A stretch of 36,280 nucleotides of DNA, from positions 1-36,280 of the IMG/VR virus record IMGVR_UViG_3300037502_004178; one strand, 5' to 3'. Each line of letters opens with the position of its first letter. Positions within the stretch are counted from its first letter, which is position 1. Origin of the DNA: a virus. The notes beneath the pieces are model-generated. The model did no database searches. It was not told the origin of the DNA and saw only the letters and a list, made by a program, of their open reading frames with translations. Made by a program: the position numbers and the translations under genes. This document shows positions 5,992 to 13,604 of this stretch, one piece after another.

Positions 5992-7293
5992 TCAAGACGC
6001 GAAAACGAGACGACTCCCGACGCTGCTGCCGCGATACGAGCGCGGGTAGTAGAAGTTCAACACGACCGGACCGGCGCTGCCGCCGTCGCCCCAGGCGCCG
6101 CGACGACACGGAAGCCGCTCACCATCGGTGTTGTAGTAAAATCGACCGTTAAGCGCTTTTGTGCAATCAATCGGCTCGATGAGTAATTTTTGCAGCAATT
6201 CATGGTCGACGTAGTCTGCCGTTTTTGTAAATAATCCCCACGCCTGATTGCTCGAAGCCGGAAGAGATGGCGCTGTCATTGAGAAGACGTGCCCCTCGTT
6301 AATGTATCGCCCCGTTGCTACCCATTGCACCTCCGGCTGGCCGGAATATTCAGCTACGTAAAACTGACCGTCGACCATTTTTAGTCCGTCAATCCACTCC
6401 CAAACATTGCCAACCCAATCGGATACACCAAACGCGGTGCCGTCATGACGCCATGCGTCCGGCCCAGAACCGGTAAGTGTTGCACCATTGCCGGTGCGGT
6501 CGTTAGAGATTAGACCGTCAACGCGCCTTCCCATCTCACTAATAGCATCATGAGATCGCCCCCACTCCGTGTTCCCGCGCGGTTGCTGTCCGCCGTTCGC
6601 CAAGATTGAAAGAATTTGCCAATTAATAAATGCATCGTGATAGACATCAAGTAGGACAAATCCTCCCGCAAGCTCGCTTGCTTTGGCTTTGAATTCATCA
6701 AAGTTGAGGCTGACATAGGGCGCAAGTCCCGCTCGTGATACGGTCGCGCCATTGACGTTTACTGATTTGTGAATTGCAATACGACACTCACTGCGATACG
6801 TGCCGTCAGAGCGTCTAAATACATCTATCGGCCCTGTAAATGGCATGTCAGGGATCTGCAATTGCTCATATGCCTGAATAGGCCAAACACCGAATAAATG
6901 CGCGTTGCCTAATGCGTCTTTAATGATCTCAAGGCGACCGCCAGACGCAAGGACAATCGCTGTTGCAGCTACGTCCCAATCAAGCCAGTCAGAGCTTATC
7001 TTTCCCTCACTATTCGCTAAAGGTATTTTGCCAGGCGAAGGTTCTAGCGTGGCTGTCCCACCAGTAACGACGGCGGCGACGTTATCGGCGGCTGTTTTAG
7101 CTTCTGCCGCTTTTTGCGTTGCCAGGTCTGCTTTCTCGATAGCTACCGCTTCAGATGCTTTCGCTACAGTGGCGGAGTTGGCTGAATCGAGAGCATTACC
7201 TTGCAGTGCTGTATTGGCCTTCACGTACTCTTGTAGCAATTCCGAGGTTTCATTGGTTAGCGCATTAACGCTGTCAACTAATTCTTGGCTCAT
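5992..7293 (-). CDS. DGR target: variable receptor-binding tail protein with FGE/C-type lectin-like domain
   Basis: A 433-residue protein. Residues 1-75 are an Ala-rich helical, probably coiled-coil, region suited to trimerisation. The C-terminal part carries WVGNVWEW (293-300), a signature of formylglycine-generating-enzyme/C-type-lectin-like folds used by DGR variable proteins. Residues 393-429 are encoded by VR and end in GSRLVFAS, the conserved DGR terminus. Variable positions relative to TR include N400A, N402G, N403D, N406S, N415Y, N416Y, N420Y, N422G, N424S and I425V. The start overlaps the upstream adaptor gene stop (TAATG) with GAGGT before it. It is the likely analogue of BPP-1 Mtd, though the fold and sequence differ. 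Confidence 0.88.
   Translation of the reverse strand: MSQELVDSVNALTNETSELLQEYVKANTALQGNALDSANSATVAKASEAVAIEKADLATQKAAEAKTAADNVAAVVTGGTATLEPSPGKIPLANSEGKISSDWLDWDVAATAIVLASGGRLEIIKDALGNAHLFGVWPIQAYEQLQIPDMPFTGPIDVFRRSDGTYRSECRIAIHKSVNVNGATVSRAGLAPYVSLNFDEFKAKASELAGGFVLLDVYHDAFINWQILSILANGGQQPRGNTEWGRSHDAISEMGRRVDGLISNDRTGNGATLTGSGPDAWRHDGTAFGVSDWVGNVWEWIDGLKMVDGQFYVAEYSGQPEVQWVATGRYINEGHVFSMTAPSLPASSNQAWGLFTKTADYVDHELLQKLLIEPIDCTKALNGRFYYNTDGERLPCRRGAWGDGGSAGPVVLNFYYPRSYRGSSVGSRLVFAS
6006..6117 (-). repeat. DGR variable repeat (VR) with IMH at its 3' end
   Basis: The last 112 bp of homology in the target gene. It differs from TR at 16 positions: 15 at sense-strand template adenines (11 A to G, 3 A to T, 1 A to C) and one C to T at 6062. 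The sense 3' end (GGGAGTCGTCTCG) is the invariant IMH-like segment shared with TR, lacking adenine changes. Homology ends a few bases before the target stop codon. Confidence 0.95.
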
Positions 7294-7922
7294 TAACGGG
7301 CTACCTCACTCTGCTTAATCATCTGAGACTTGGCATTGTCTGAAGCTGTCTTATCGCCCAAGGCAGTAGCAAACGCTTGCAAGTGAAGCTGGGCTTTATT
7401 GCCTTCGTTCGGGTTCTGGCTGTCTTTGTTGTAAGCGCGATACATCACAAAGTCAGCGACAACACCCTCATAAATTTCAGGTAGCGGGAATGCATCGGCC
7501 TCTGCCGCAACACGTAGGTTACGTGAATAAACAAGCTCGACATTTACCTCTGCCGTCGGTGATGGATAAAGAAACAGCGTGGTTTCATCCATTTCGTTTC
7601 GAGTCCAGCAAACCGGCGCTCCTGCCGTGGTGCGCCAATCTGGATAAAGCTGGTTGAGTTTGTTGATATCAACATACTGAGCCGCCACGTTATCTACGTG
7701 GTTAACAGCTAGGATTTGATAAGCGTCACCAGGCAAAGCTACCGTATTCGACGAGGTAGGAACGGTCGCGGTCGCTCGGCTTAAATCAGGACGACGAATA
7801 ACGATGCTTGCAATCGCATCATTCAGGAAGTCGGTCAATTCATTTCGGGACCAGCGCACATTGCGGAGGTCAATCAAATCACGAGAAATGCGATCAATTA
7901 ACGTTTTAACAGTAGTAGCCAT
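7293..7922 (-). CDS. Phage adaptor / head-tail connector protein
   Basis: A 209-residue protein beginning MATTVKTLIDRISRDLIDLR, with RWSRNELTDFLNDAIASIV and a later LVYSRNLRV and PLPEIYEGVVADFVMYRAY. This pattern of N-terminal helix, beta-sandwich and C-terminal helical arm is typical of the phage adaptor proteins found in podoviruses (DUF6682-like from memory), which join the portal to the tail nozzle like T7 gp11 or P22 gp4. Overlapping stop/start junctions on both sides place it in one tightly coupled operon. Confidence 0.7.
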   Translation of the reverse strand: MATTVKTLIDRISRDLIDLRNVRWSRNELTDFLNDAIASIVIRRPDLSRATATVPTSSNTVALPGDAYQILAVNHVDNVAAQYVDINKLNQLYPDWRTTAGAPVCWTRNEMDETTLFLYPSPTAEVNVELVYSRNLRVAAEADAFPLPEIYEGVVADFVMYRAYNKDSQNPNEGNKAQLHLQAFATALGDKTASDNAKSQMIKQSEVAR

Positions 7923-8530
7923 TAGTAGAACTCCCTCTTGCGAGTTGGATTAGAAAAAGTAGAAGCAGCACCGGACTCAACCGAAAAGCGGTACGCCTCT
8001 CTGATCGACTCCTGGAACCATTGGCGGTACTCCTGAGCAAGTTGCGGATTAAACCAGTCAGAGTCAGGCTGAATCAAAAGACGGTGAGCAGCACCATAGC
8101 AAATGCCTTGGGAGTACTCAGTAAATAGGATTTCTGGCAAATGCGTACTGCCTGGAACTGGCTCGATTGCGCATTCAGCACTGATATCCTTTGCATCGAT
8201 ATTAAACATCAGCATGTCACGACTGAGCTTGACGAACTCGGTCCCGAGTGCCATGAGTAATGGGTCGTGCGTGGAAGCATCCCGAGCAACGCTGAAGACT
8301 TCGCAAGCACGAAAATCGCCCTCGTCACCATTAAGATCCGAACTACCCACCACGGAAACCACATCACCTTGACTCACGGTTGCAATTTTTCGCGTGTAGC
8401 GAACCAGGTTCGTTTCTCGACAAAATTCACTCGCAGCCTGAACTACTGCATTACCAAGTAATGGAGGAAGCGATACATTAACCAGTTGGCGTAGCGTAGG
8501 GAAAAAAGCGCTGACAAGGACGGTATTCAT
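7922..8530 (-). CDS. Probable head-tail joining protein
   Basis: A 202-residue protein (MNTVLVSAFFPTLRQLVNVS) in which a conserved-looking core AASEFCRETNLVRYTRKIAT is followed by beta-rich sequence and a C-terminal helix with WFNPQLAQEYRQWFQESIRE. No signal peptide or membrane segment. The start codon overlaps the stop of the preceding gene (TAATG) and its stop overlaps the adaptor start. Assignment rests on position between capsid and adaptor genes; family not recognised with certainty. Confidence 0.55.
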   Translation of the reverse strand: MNTVLVSAFFPTLRQLVNVSLPPLLGNAVVQAASEFCRETNLVRYTRKIATVSQGDVVSVVGSSDLNGDEGDFRACEVFSVARDASTHDPLLMALGTEFVKLSRDMLMFNIDAKDISAECAIEPVPGSTHLPEILFTEYSQGICYGAAHRLLIQPDSDWFNPQLAQEYRQWFQESIREAYRFSVESGAASTFSNPTRKREFY

Positions 8531-8976
8531 TACGCCTCCTCGTTATCGAGGTTGCGAATGTGGTTACGAACACGCAAACGGAAGTCGTCAACCGACTCTT
8601 GCGCGCCTTTCGCTGCAATATCTAGCTCGTTAGCAGCGATCAGCGTTTTAAGTTTTGCTGAGTTCAGCTTGGCTAGGTCAAGCTCTTCGCCTTTAAAAGT
8701 GACCACCATAGACGCGAGCTCCGCTGCTGCCTGTGCCGCTTGCTGTGCTTGAGCTTGCTGGCGCTCTTTCTCTGCTTCACGTTCAGCCTCTACTTTTAGG
8801 TGCGACTCTAGCTCAGACTCTTGAATCCAAACGGTAGGAAAATCAAGCAGCTGATAAGCGATATCTGAGTCAACCGAGACTGGCTTGTTTTGAGGGAACA
8901 CCAGGCGAGAGCCGGTGATGGTGTCTTTTTTACGTGGCTTAGGACCAATGTAAACAATGGAAATTTTATCACTCAT
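8530..8976 (-). CDS. Structural-operon protein with alanine/glutamine-rich coiled coil
   Basis: A 148-residue protein. The first 50 residues (IVYIGPKPRKKDTITGSRLV) form a compact beta-rich segment of the kind seen in head-completion proteins. Residues 55-90 are a highly charged Glu/Gln/Ala helix (EREAEKERQQAQAQQAAQAA). The C-terminal third is a SAP- or HeH-like helical module (LKTLIAANELDIAAKGAQES). It lies directly behind an intrinsic terminator that follows the decoration gene. Function unknown; head or tail assembly is inferred from context. Confidence 0.5.
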   Translation of the reverse strand: MSDKISIVYIGPKPRKKDTITGSRLVFPQNKPVSVDSDIAYQLLDFPTVWIQESELESHLKVEAEREAEKERQQAQAQQAAQAAAELASMVVTFKGEELDLAKLNSAKLKTLIAANELDIAAKGAQESVDDFRLRVRNHIRNLDNEEA

Positions 8977-8991
8977 GTTTTACTCCAAAAA

Positions 8992-9012
8992 AAAGAGGCC
9001 ATTGGCCTCTTT
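8992..9012 (-). terminator. Intrinsic terminator after the decoration-like gene
   Basis: AAAGAGGCC, a 3-base loop, and GGCCTCTTT, followed on the minus strand by a run of U. Confidence 0.85.
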
Positions 9013-9030
9013 CTGGTTTGTCAGGTTGAC

Positions 9031-9408
9031 TTAGTAGCCAACGTTCACGTATTCAAGCTGAACCATCAGCTCACCGGTCGCCGCTGCACCACCGACTTTT
9101 ACTTCAAGTGCCGTTTTCTCAGAAACAAATACCGGCTTGATTACGGTAGATAGAGCGATTGCTCCCGCTACATCCTCACCCGTAACCAGCGGTTCTGCAC
9201 CGATAGCAACGTCGACCGTTGCGCCAGCACCAAGGCCGTCAGTAAACAAGCGAACGCCTGTCACTTTCAAACCGATTGGCAACTCAAGCACCTGGAACAC
9301 ATCATTAACTTGAGCGGCCTTTGCGGTTAGCTTGGCCGTTTCAAGAGACAGGTTGCCGTGTGCGCCAACGTACACACGGTTGTTAAACGTTTCGCTTTGG
9401 TAAATCAT
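9031..9408 (-). CDS. Capsid decoration-like protein
   Basis: A 125-residue Gly/Ala/Val-rich, beta-dominated protein (MIYQSETFNNRVYVGAHGNL) with no charged clusters or membrane segments. It directly follows the major capsid gene with an 11-base gap and is bounded by terminators. Its composition, size and place resemble head decoration or stabilisation proteins of other phages, but no specific family was recognised. The gene ends in EYVNVGY. Confidence 0.5.
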   Translation of the reverse strand: MIYQSETFNNRVYVGAHGNLSLETAKLTAKAAQVNDVFQVLELPIGLKVTGVRLFTDGLGAGATVDVAIGAEPLVTGEDVAGAIALSTVIKPVFVSEKTALEVKVGGAAATGELMVQLEYVNVGY

Positions 9409-9419
9409 TACTTAGCTCC

Positions 9420-10625
9420 TTATTGAGATACTGCGGTATCAAGTGCCATAACACCGTGATCGTTGACACGGCCAGCCTTGTCTTTGAATCGGATCTTCTT
9501 CGAGCCGTTCATCCAGTAGACTGTCACTTCGTCACGGTTGCCAGCATCGGTTTTTTCTTCATGGTAGCGGAACTCCTGGCCACCTTGCGTTTTACCCCAT
9601 GCGTAGGCAAGAGCCTGGCCACCAAGCAACATTGCGCGGTCGATAGTGGTACCCGCTGTTTTCTGCTGAACTGTTGCTGCATTGTCATTAGCTGACACAT
9701 CAACGGTAGAGCCCGTATTGAAGCGAATCGGCATACCTTTGTACTTACGCACCAGGATATTGCCGCGCATAGCACAATCACCACGGAACACTGGATGGTT
9801 GAAGTTGCGTGAACGAGTCATAGCTTGCGCTGTCAGCGCTTGCCAATCTTTACCACTTGCTGAACTGTAGAAATCAGCCCACTGGCGAGGTGTGACGTTT
9901 AGAACGTAGAATGGCTCATCACCGGCTAGCTCATCTTTCGCAAACTTCACTGGCTGTAATGGGTGCGTCATTTCTTCCAGGTAAAGGTTAAGATTATCTA
10001 GAGTCTCAATTGAGAAGATATCCGCTGCATCCAGACCTTCAAAAGTCGTAGCATCACCACCAAAGAAATGACGGTCATAAGTTGGAGGCGTCACATCGTT
10101 AACCATGATCTCGCCAAATTCTTCATCCATGCCTAGTGGTACGATAATGTCATCTGAGTAGTAATCACCACGCGCACCAGCCAGGTGAACGGTTGCTACT
10201 TGGTCTTGCAGTAGGTTGACGTAATCAGGCATCAGAGTGCGAGCAAGCTTACGTAGTTGGTGTTTAGTACGTTGCTGGCTCATCTTACCGCCGCTATCAA
10301 CCTGGTGACGACCTTGGTTGATTTTTAGCGAGAAGTCAGCGAACTCTAGACCTTCACCGCGGCCAGCAATACGGCGATCACCCATCGTTGGACGCTTAGT
10401 TAGACCGTGAACAACTTGCATGTCCACCTCATCACCTGCGCTCTTAGATAGGTCCGAAACGCGAACGATTGGCGCGTGTGGTGACGTTTGTTCTACGCCT
10501 TTCTTTTCACTTTGCACGTTTTGTGGTGCATCTTCCGTGAAAAGGTTACAAAAAGACTTGCCACGTAGCGTAGCTTTAAACAGGGCGGTTTCCTGGATGG
10601 TTACGCCCTTAGTGATAGTAGTCAT
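9420..10625 (-). CDS. Major capsid protein, N4-gp56/DUF4043-like
   Basis: A 401-residue protein with features of the N4 gp56 / DUF4043 capsid family, a HK97-fold group: N-terminal arm, VRVSDLSKSAGDEVDMQVVH, a conserved RRIAGRGEGLEFADFSLKIN, then RTKHQLRKLARTLMPDYVNL and a C-terminal LLGGQALAYAWGK. These capsid proteins mature without a fused protease. It sits between the scaffold gene and the decoration-like gene with its own upstream terminator-like hairpin, so it may be translated from a processed or separately initiated transcript. The family call is from motif memory and gene position. Confidence 0.82.
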   Translation of the reverse strand: MTTITKGVTIQETALFKATLRGKSFCNLFTEDAPQNVQSEKKGVEQTSPHAPIVRVSDLSKSAGDEVDMQVVHGLTKRPTMGDRRIAGRGEGLEFADFSLKINQGRHQVDSGGKMSQQRTKHQLRKLARTLMPDYVNLLQDQVATVHLAGARGDYYSDDIIVPLGMDEEFGEIMVNDVTPPTYDRHFFGGDATTFEGLDAADIFSIETLDNLNLYLEEMTHPLQPVKFAKDELAGDEPFYVLNVTPRQWADFYSSASGKDWQALTAQAMTRSRNFNHPVFRGDCAMRGNILVRKYKGMPIRFNTGSTVDVSANDNAATVQQKTAGTTIDRAMLLGGQALAYAWGKTQGGQEFRYHEEKTDAGNRDEVTVYWMNGSKKIRFKDKAGRVNDHGVMALDTAVSQ

Positions 10626-10642
10626 ACTCTAACTCCAATAAA

Positions 10643-10671
10643 AAAGCCCCGGCAATCACTACCGGGGCTTT
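10643..10671 (-). terminator. Intrinsic terminator between scaffold and capsid genes
   Basis: Perfect 10-bp stem AAAGCCCCGG / CCGGGGCTTT with a 9-base loop, followed by a U-run in the minus-strand transcript. Placed directly before the capsid gene. Confidence 0.88.
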
Positions 10672-10687
10672 GTTTAGAAAAAATCGG

Positions 10688-11692
10688 TTAGAAACCAGCG
10701 TTATACAAAACCTGGTCAATCTGTGACTCGCTGAGTCCATCAAGAATTGAGCTAAGTTCTGACTGGCTGGCGTTTTCTATACGATTCATTAGGTCCGAAT
10801 CGCTTGCGCGATTTGTGTTGCCAAGCTCGCTTGGTGAAGCAGGTAAGCTGCCTTTCGCTTGATCGGCTTTATTTGCTGCGGCTTCCAGGGCTTCTTTAGC
10901 ACTTGGTCGCGGCTGCTCGCCGTAAGCTAGTCGAACTCGCTTACTCACTTCCGCAAATCGCTCGGCGTAATTGCGGTTTGCCCAATCTGGGCTAGAGGCT
11001 AATTCTTCATCAATCTGCTGTGCCATTTTCCAGCGGCCACCACCTTCGCGTGACCAGGCGGTTAGATCCTCGTTCGCTTCTAGCGCAGTGCGTAGTTGCG
11101 GATCAGGACCAGGCTGACTGGTTTGCTCGGATTCGGTTGTTGCCGGTGATGGTTCTGCTTGAGGTTTACCTGCTGATTGTTGACCTACAATGGCTTCAAC
11201 TTTATTGTTGAGCGCGGCAATGTAGGCGTACATTTCTGGATAGTCCTCGCGCAGTTCTTCCAGCTTCGCGTCGTCGAGAACCAAATCTTCAGGCAACTGT
11301 GCGGGTTCAACGCCAAATTCCGCTAATTGCTCGTTACGTCTTTCAATCAGCTTCTCAAGCTTGTCGGCTTGATCTGCTTTTGTTCGCAACAATTCATTTT
11401 CTTCACGGAGCTTTGCTGCTTCCTGGCGCTCCCGTTCCAATACATCGAACGGAATGATGTTCTTACCATCCTTTGCCAGAATCCCTTCCTGGATGCCGTC
11501 TGTTTCCGCAGCTGGCGAGTCTGCGTTCGTATCGCCTTCTAAAACGTCTGACTTATTCCCTTGAGGGTCAACCTGGCTCGGTTCGTCAACTGAACCAGAT
11601 TCAACACCCTCCATCTCATCGAGTAGAGCCTCAAGTTCTTCCAGGCTTTCGTTACCTGTCAATTCAATTTCGTCGTCGTGATTAATGGTCAT
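10688..11692 (-). CDS. Scaffolding protein
   Basis: A 334-residue, strongly acidic and helical protein with no Cys. The N-terminus (ESLEELEALLDEMEG) and central region (AAKLREENELLRTKADQADK) predict long coiled coils, and the C-terminus ends in a compact helical segment (SELSSILDGLSESQIDQVLY). Such a protein immediately upstream of the capsid gene is the usual form of a podoviral internal scaffold, which nucleates procapsid assembly and leaves or is reused. No protease domain is present. Confidence 0.75.
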   Translation of the reverse strand: MTINHDDEIELTGNESLEELEALLDEMEGVESGSVDEPSQVDPQGNKSDVLEGDTNADSPAAETDGIQEGILAKDGKNIIPFDVLERERQEAAKLREENELLRTKADQADKLEKLIERRNEQLAEFGVEPAQLPEDLVLDDAKLEELREDYPEMYAYIAALNNKVEAIVGQQSAGKPQAEPSPATTESEQTSQPGPDPQLRTALEANEDLTAWSREGGGRWKMAQQIDEELASSPDWANRNYAERFAEVSKRVRLAYGEQPRPSAKEALEAAANKADQAKGSLPASPSELGNTNRASDSDLMNRIENASQSELSSILDGLSESQIDQVLYNAGF

Positions 11693-11766
11693 TTTGTCTC
11701 CTTGAGTTAGACGTATCGCTGTCTCTGCGGGTGAACACTCTCGAGAAAGCGCTCACCGGCAGATAC

Positions 11767-11792
11767 AAAAAAGCCCCACCAAGGGCGGGGCA
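11767..11792 (-). terminator. Intrinsic terminator before the scaffold gene
   Basis: Stem GCCCCRCC / GGCGGGGC with one mismatch, followed by six U residues on the minus strand. Confidence 0.75.
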
Positions 11793-11822
11793 AAACTGGA
11801 GAAAGGCTTGTCAGTGGTATAG

Positions 11823-12425
11823 TTATAGGTAATTTCGTTGCTTCATCACGCTACGGCGAACGTGATAAATATCTGTGGCGTCTAAGTAGCAGATAAAGTC
11901 GCCTGGCTTGACCGGCTCGTAATGCACAAACTCAAACTCCTGACCATCAAGCTCAATAACGCTCTTTGATGGACCACCAGTGTAATTGGATGCCATCTTA
12001 ACAATGGTGTCGCCCTCTTGAATCTCGTAAGCTGTGCGGTTGATTTGACGTCCCTGATAGACACGAAAACTCGGACTCAACTCGGACGGTCCAGGCTGCG
12101 TAGACGGCTCTGGCGCTAACAGTTCGGCCAATCCATCACTGGTGCATCCCGCGACTTTTAGCAAGTAACCTTCAAGCTGCCAAAGCGTGTTGGTTGCGTC
12201 AGCTACGGCGCGCTCTCTCGCCCACTTGCATCCATCGTCAAAGTTGTAGTTTCTTGGGTCCACACATGCGCTATCGCCGTGACCTACACGAAATCCATTA
12301 GGCAAATACGCATAACACACCGTGGTTGTGGTGGCGCCAATTCGCTCGTACTCAAACACCAACGAATGCACCAATTGGGCGATAAGGCTTTTGCTTACCG
12401 ATGGGTAAGCTTTTAACTCTGTCAT
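11823..12425 (-). CDS. Gp49-like phage protein
   Basis: A 200-residue protein. Residues 15-110 show the pattern of the widespread phage Gp49 family: TTTTVCYAYLPNGFRVGHGD, CVDPRNYNFDDGCKWARERA, and a closing LWQLEGYLL. The C-terminal half, about residues 115-200, is a separate beta-rich segment ending CYLDATDIYHVRRSVMKQRN, joined by a Ser/Pro-rich linker, which looks like a fusion of two domains. The family's role is not established. Located between the lysis cassette and the head genes. Confidence 0.65.
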   Translation of the reverse strand: MTELKAYPSVSKSLIAQLVHSLVFEYERIGATTTTVCYAYLPNGFRVGHGDSACVDPRNYNFDDGCKWARERAVADATNTLWQLEGYLLKVAGCTSDGLAELLAPEPSTQPGPSELSPSFRVYQGRQINRTAYEIQEGDTIVKMASNYTGGPSKSVIELDGQEFEFVHYEPVKPGDFICYLDATDIYHVRRSVMKQRNYL

Positions 12426-12449
12426 TCTTTCGTACCTTCTTACTTTATT

Positions 12450-12486
12450 ACCTTACCACTAAGCGCAAGTACGCTAGTGGTAAGGT
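12450..12486. other. Long near-perfect inverted repeat between lysis and Gp49 genes
   Basis: ACCTTACCACTA pairs perfectly with TAGTGGTAAGGT, then a bulged A and another GCG/CGC pairing. Neither strand shows a clear U-run, so it may be an RNA processing or stability element rather than a terminator. Confidence 0.7.
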
Positions 12487-12503
12487 GATAGATTCGCACT
12501 GTA

Positions 12504-12713
12504 TTACCAAGATTCGAGCTGAGTTTTGAAGTCACTCAAGCGCGCTGCTGACTGCTCATCAAAGCAGATGCCGCCGTCACTCATCACTGTGACGTTCAGA
12601 CCTTGCGGCCAAGTCGGAGTATTTGTCGGCTGAGTGCTGCACCCTGCCACCAGCAGCCAAGTTGTTAGCAATGTCACTGCGATTGCTAGCGGCTTTTTCA
12701 CGGTTACGTTCAT
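12504..12713 (-). CDS. Rz1-like outer-membrane spanin lipoprotein
   Basis: A 69-residue protein with a lysine-bearing N-terminus, a hydrophobic stretch (PLAIAVTLLTTWLLVAG) and lipobox LVAGC, so it should be lipidated at Cys25. The mature part is short with a Thr/Pro segment and ends DGGICFDEQSAARLSDFKTQ, a tail common among phage lysis lipoproteins next to endolysins. A longer start 15 codons upstream is also open and would overlap the preceding stop by ATGA, but the shorter start gives a proper signal peptide. Works in the final, outer-membrane step of lysis. Confidence 0.75.
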   Translation of the reverse strand: MNVTVKKPLAIAVTLLTTWLLVAGCSTQPTNTPTWPQGLNVTVMSDGGICFDEQSAARLSDFKTQLESW

Positions 12714-12762
12714 TAATCCAACCCCGAATGAGCAAGGCAATAGCTTTAAAGAAGTCATTCAA
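12577..12762 (-). CDS. Overlapping lysis-cassette protein (inner spanin candidate), TTG start
   Basis: A 61-residue frame nested across the spanin lipoprotein in another reading frame. I choose the TTG start because AAGGGGA lies about 7 bases before it; an ATG 15 codons upstream is open but has no such site and lies inside the preceding gene. The product (NDFFKAIALLIRGWINERNR, then charged and hydrophilic) has a short amphipathic N-terminal helix and resembles small proteins that pair with Rz1-like lipoproteins in other phages. Its lack of a strong membrane segment makes an inner spanin role uncertain. Confidence 0.5.
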   Translation of the reverse strand: MNDFFKAIALLIRGWINERNREKAASNRSDIANNLAAGGRVQHSADKYSDLAARSERHSDE

Positions 12763-12988
12763 TCCGATTCCCCTTGATATCTGTGCGAGCTGACAAAAGA
12801 GCCCCATGCTTTGCAGCTAAAGCATTAATGATAACCATGAGTAGGTTCGGCACTTTCTCAGTGACGCTTACTGGTAGGTACTGCACCAGGTGAGAAAGAA
12901 ACACGCAAAGCGACAAGAAGATCATCACATAGGCATCAAAGTCATAGCTAAGAAGCACATCAATCAGTGCGTTTACAAATTCCGTCAT
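12755..12988 (-). CDS. Small one-span membrane protein in the lysis cassette
   Basis: A 77-residue protein with a single clear membrane segment (YVMIFLSLCVFLSHLVQYLPV, about residues 20-40, described here in part) followed by an amphipathic helix and a basic tail. It lies 4 bases after the endolysin stop and its stop overlaps the next start (ATGA). It may be a second holin, a pinholin or an antiholin; the sequence does not decide. Confidence 0.6.
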   Translation of the reverse strand: MTEFVNALIDVLLSYDFDAYVMIFLSLCVFLSHLVQYLPVSVTEKVPNLLMVIINALAAKHGALLSARTDIKGNRIE

Positions 12989-12992
12989 AGGT

Positions 12993-13514
12993 TCACTCCT
13001 GGTCGTTATCTAAAGCAGCAATTCGAAGGACCGCCGCCATTCGGCGCATCCATCCCTTGCCATACATCATGAAAGTGTCGAGGTTGGTGTAGTAATCGAT
13101 TCGAGCGCTAATGAACTGCATAATGAGATCGTTAAGCTCAGTGTTGCGTACCAAGCCAAGCGTATTAGGACCAATGATTCCATCCTCTTTTGCACCAACC
13201 GCTTGCTGTAAAGTCTTAACGGCTCGATACCACCCGTGCTGGACCGCAGCATCAAATAACTGGTATTGCATCGCTGGCCGGAACTTTTCCATGCCGAGCG
13301 CTTGCCACCAGTCCTCAAAGTAAATAGCTTTCACCTGGTCAATCGTCAGATTCTCAATATCCAGGTGCGGATAAGTCATGGCTGATATGCCGTAATTCGT
13401 TCCTTTCAGCTCACCGTGGCCAATACGACCAGTGGTCCAGTTTCCGCGATCATGTGGGTCATTCTGAAAACCACCTTCGTGCAGAACTACACGCTCAAAC
13501 GCTAAATCAAACAT
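12993..13514 (-). CDS. Endolysin, glycoside hydrolase 108-like N-acetylmuramidase
   Basis: A 173-residue protein without signal peptide. The N-terminus FERVVLHEGGFQNDPHDRGN carries the catalytic Glu (residue 13) in the E-G-G motif of the GH108 muramidase family, and the C-terminal half has the peptidoglycan-binding type GAKEDGIIGPNTLGLV segment. It should cleave the glycan strands after release by the holin. I start at MFDLAF, which has AAGGG upstream; an upstream in-frame ATG would place translation start inside the terminator that precedes the gene. Confidence 0.88.
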   Translation of the reverse strand: MFDLAFERVVLHEGGFQNDPHDRGNWTTGRIGHGELKGTNYGISAMTYPHLDIENLTIDQVKAIYFEDWWQALGMEKFRPAMQYQLFDAAVQHGWYRAVKTLQQAVGAKEDGIIGPNTLGLVRNTELNDLIMQFISARIDYYTNLDTFMMYGKGWMRRMAAVLRIAALDNDQE

Positions 13515-13563
13515 GCTTTGATTGCCCTTTTTGTGATGGTGTTGGTCATAAATTCCAGGCATA

Positions 13564-13585
13564 AAAAACGCCCACAAGGGGCGTT
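13564..13585 (-). terminator. Intrinsic terminator between holin and endolysin
   Basis: AACGCCC / GGGCGTT stem with a short loop and a U-run on the minus strand. Confidence 0.75.
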
Positions 13586-13604
13586 AGTAGATAGAGTGTT
13601 AGTG

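Larger units (their letters stand above)
4892..6005 (-). repeat. 557-bp tandem duplication of the avd-TR segment
   Basis: Two head-to-tail units, 4892-5448 and 5449-6005, each hold a TR-like repeat, avd and the VR-downstream flank. The offset is 557 bp throughout with no indels, and VR sits at exactly twice that offset from TR. The avd genes and flanks appear identical by eye; the visible differences are in the first 30 bases of the repeat plus the few bases next to it. The unit boundaries coincide with TR/VR homology, which points to homologous recombination between them. Confidence 0.93.
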
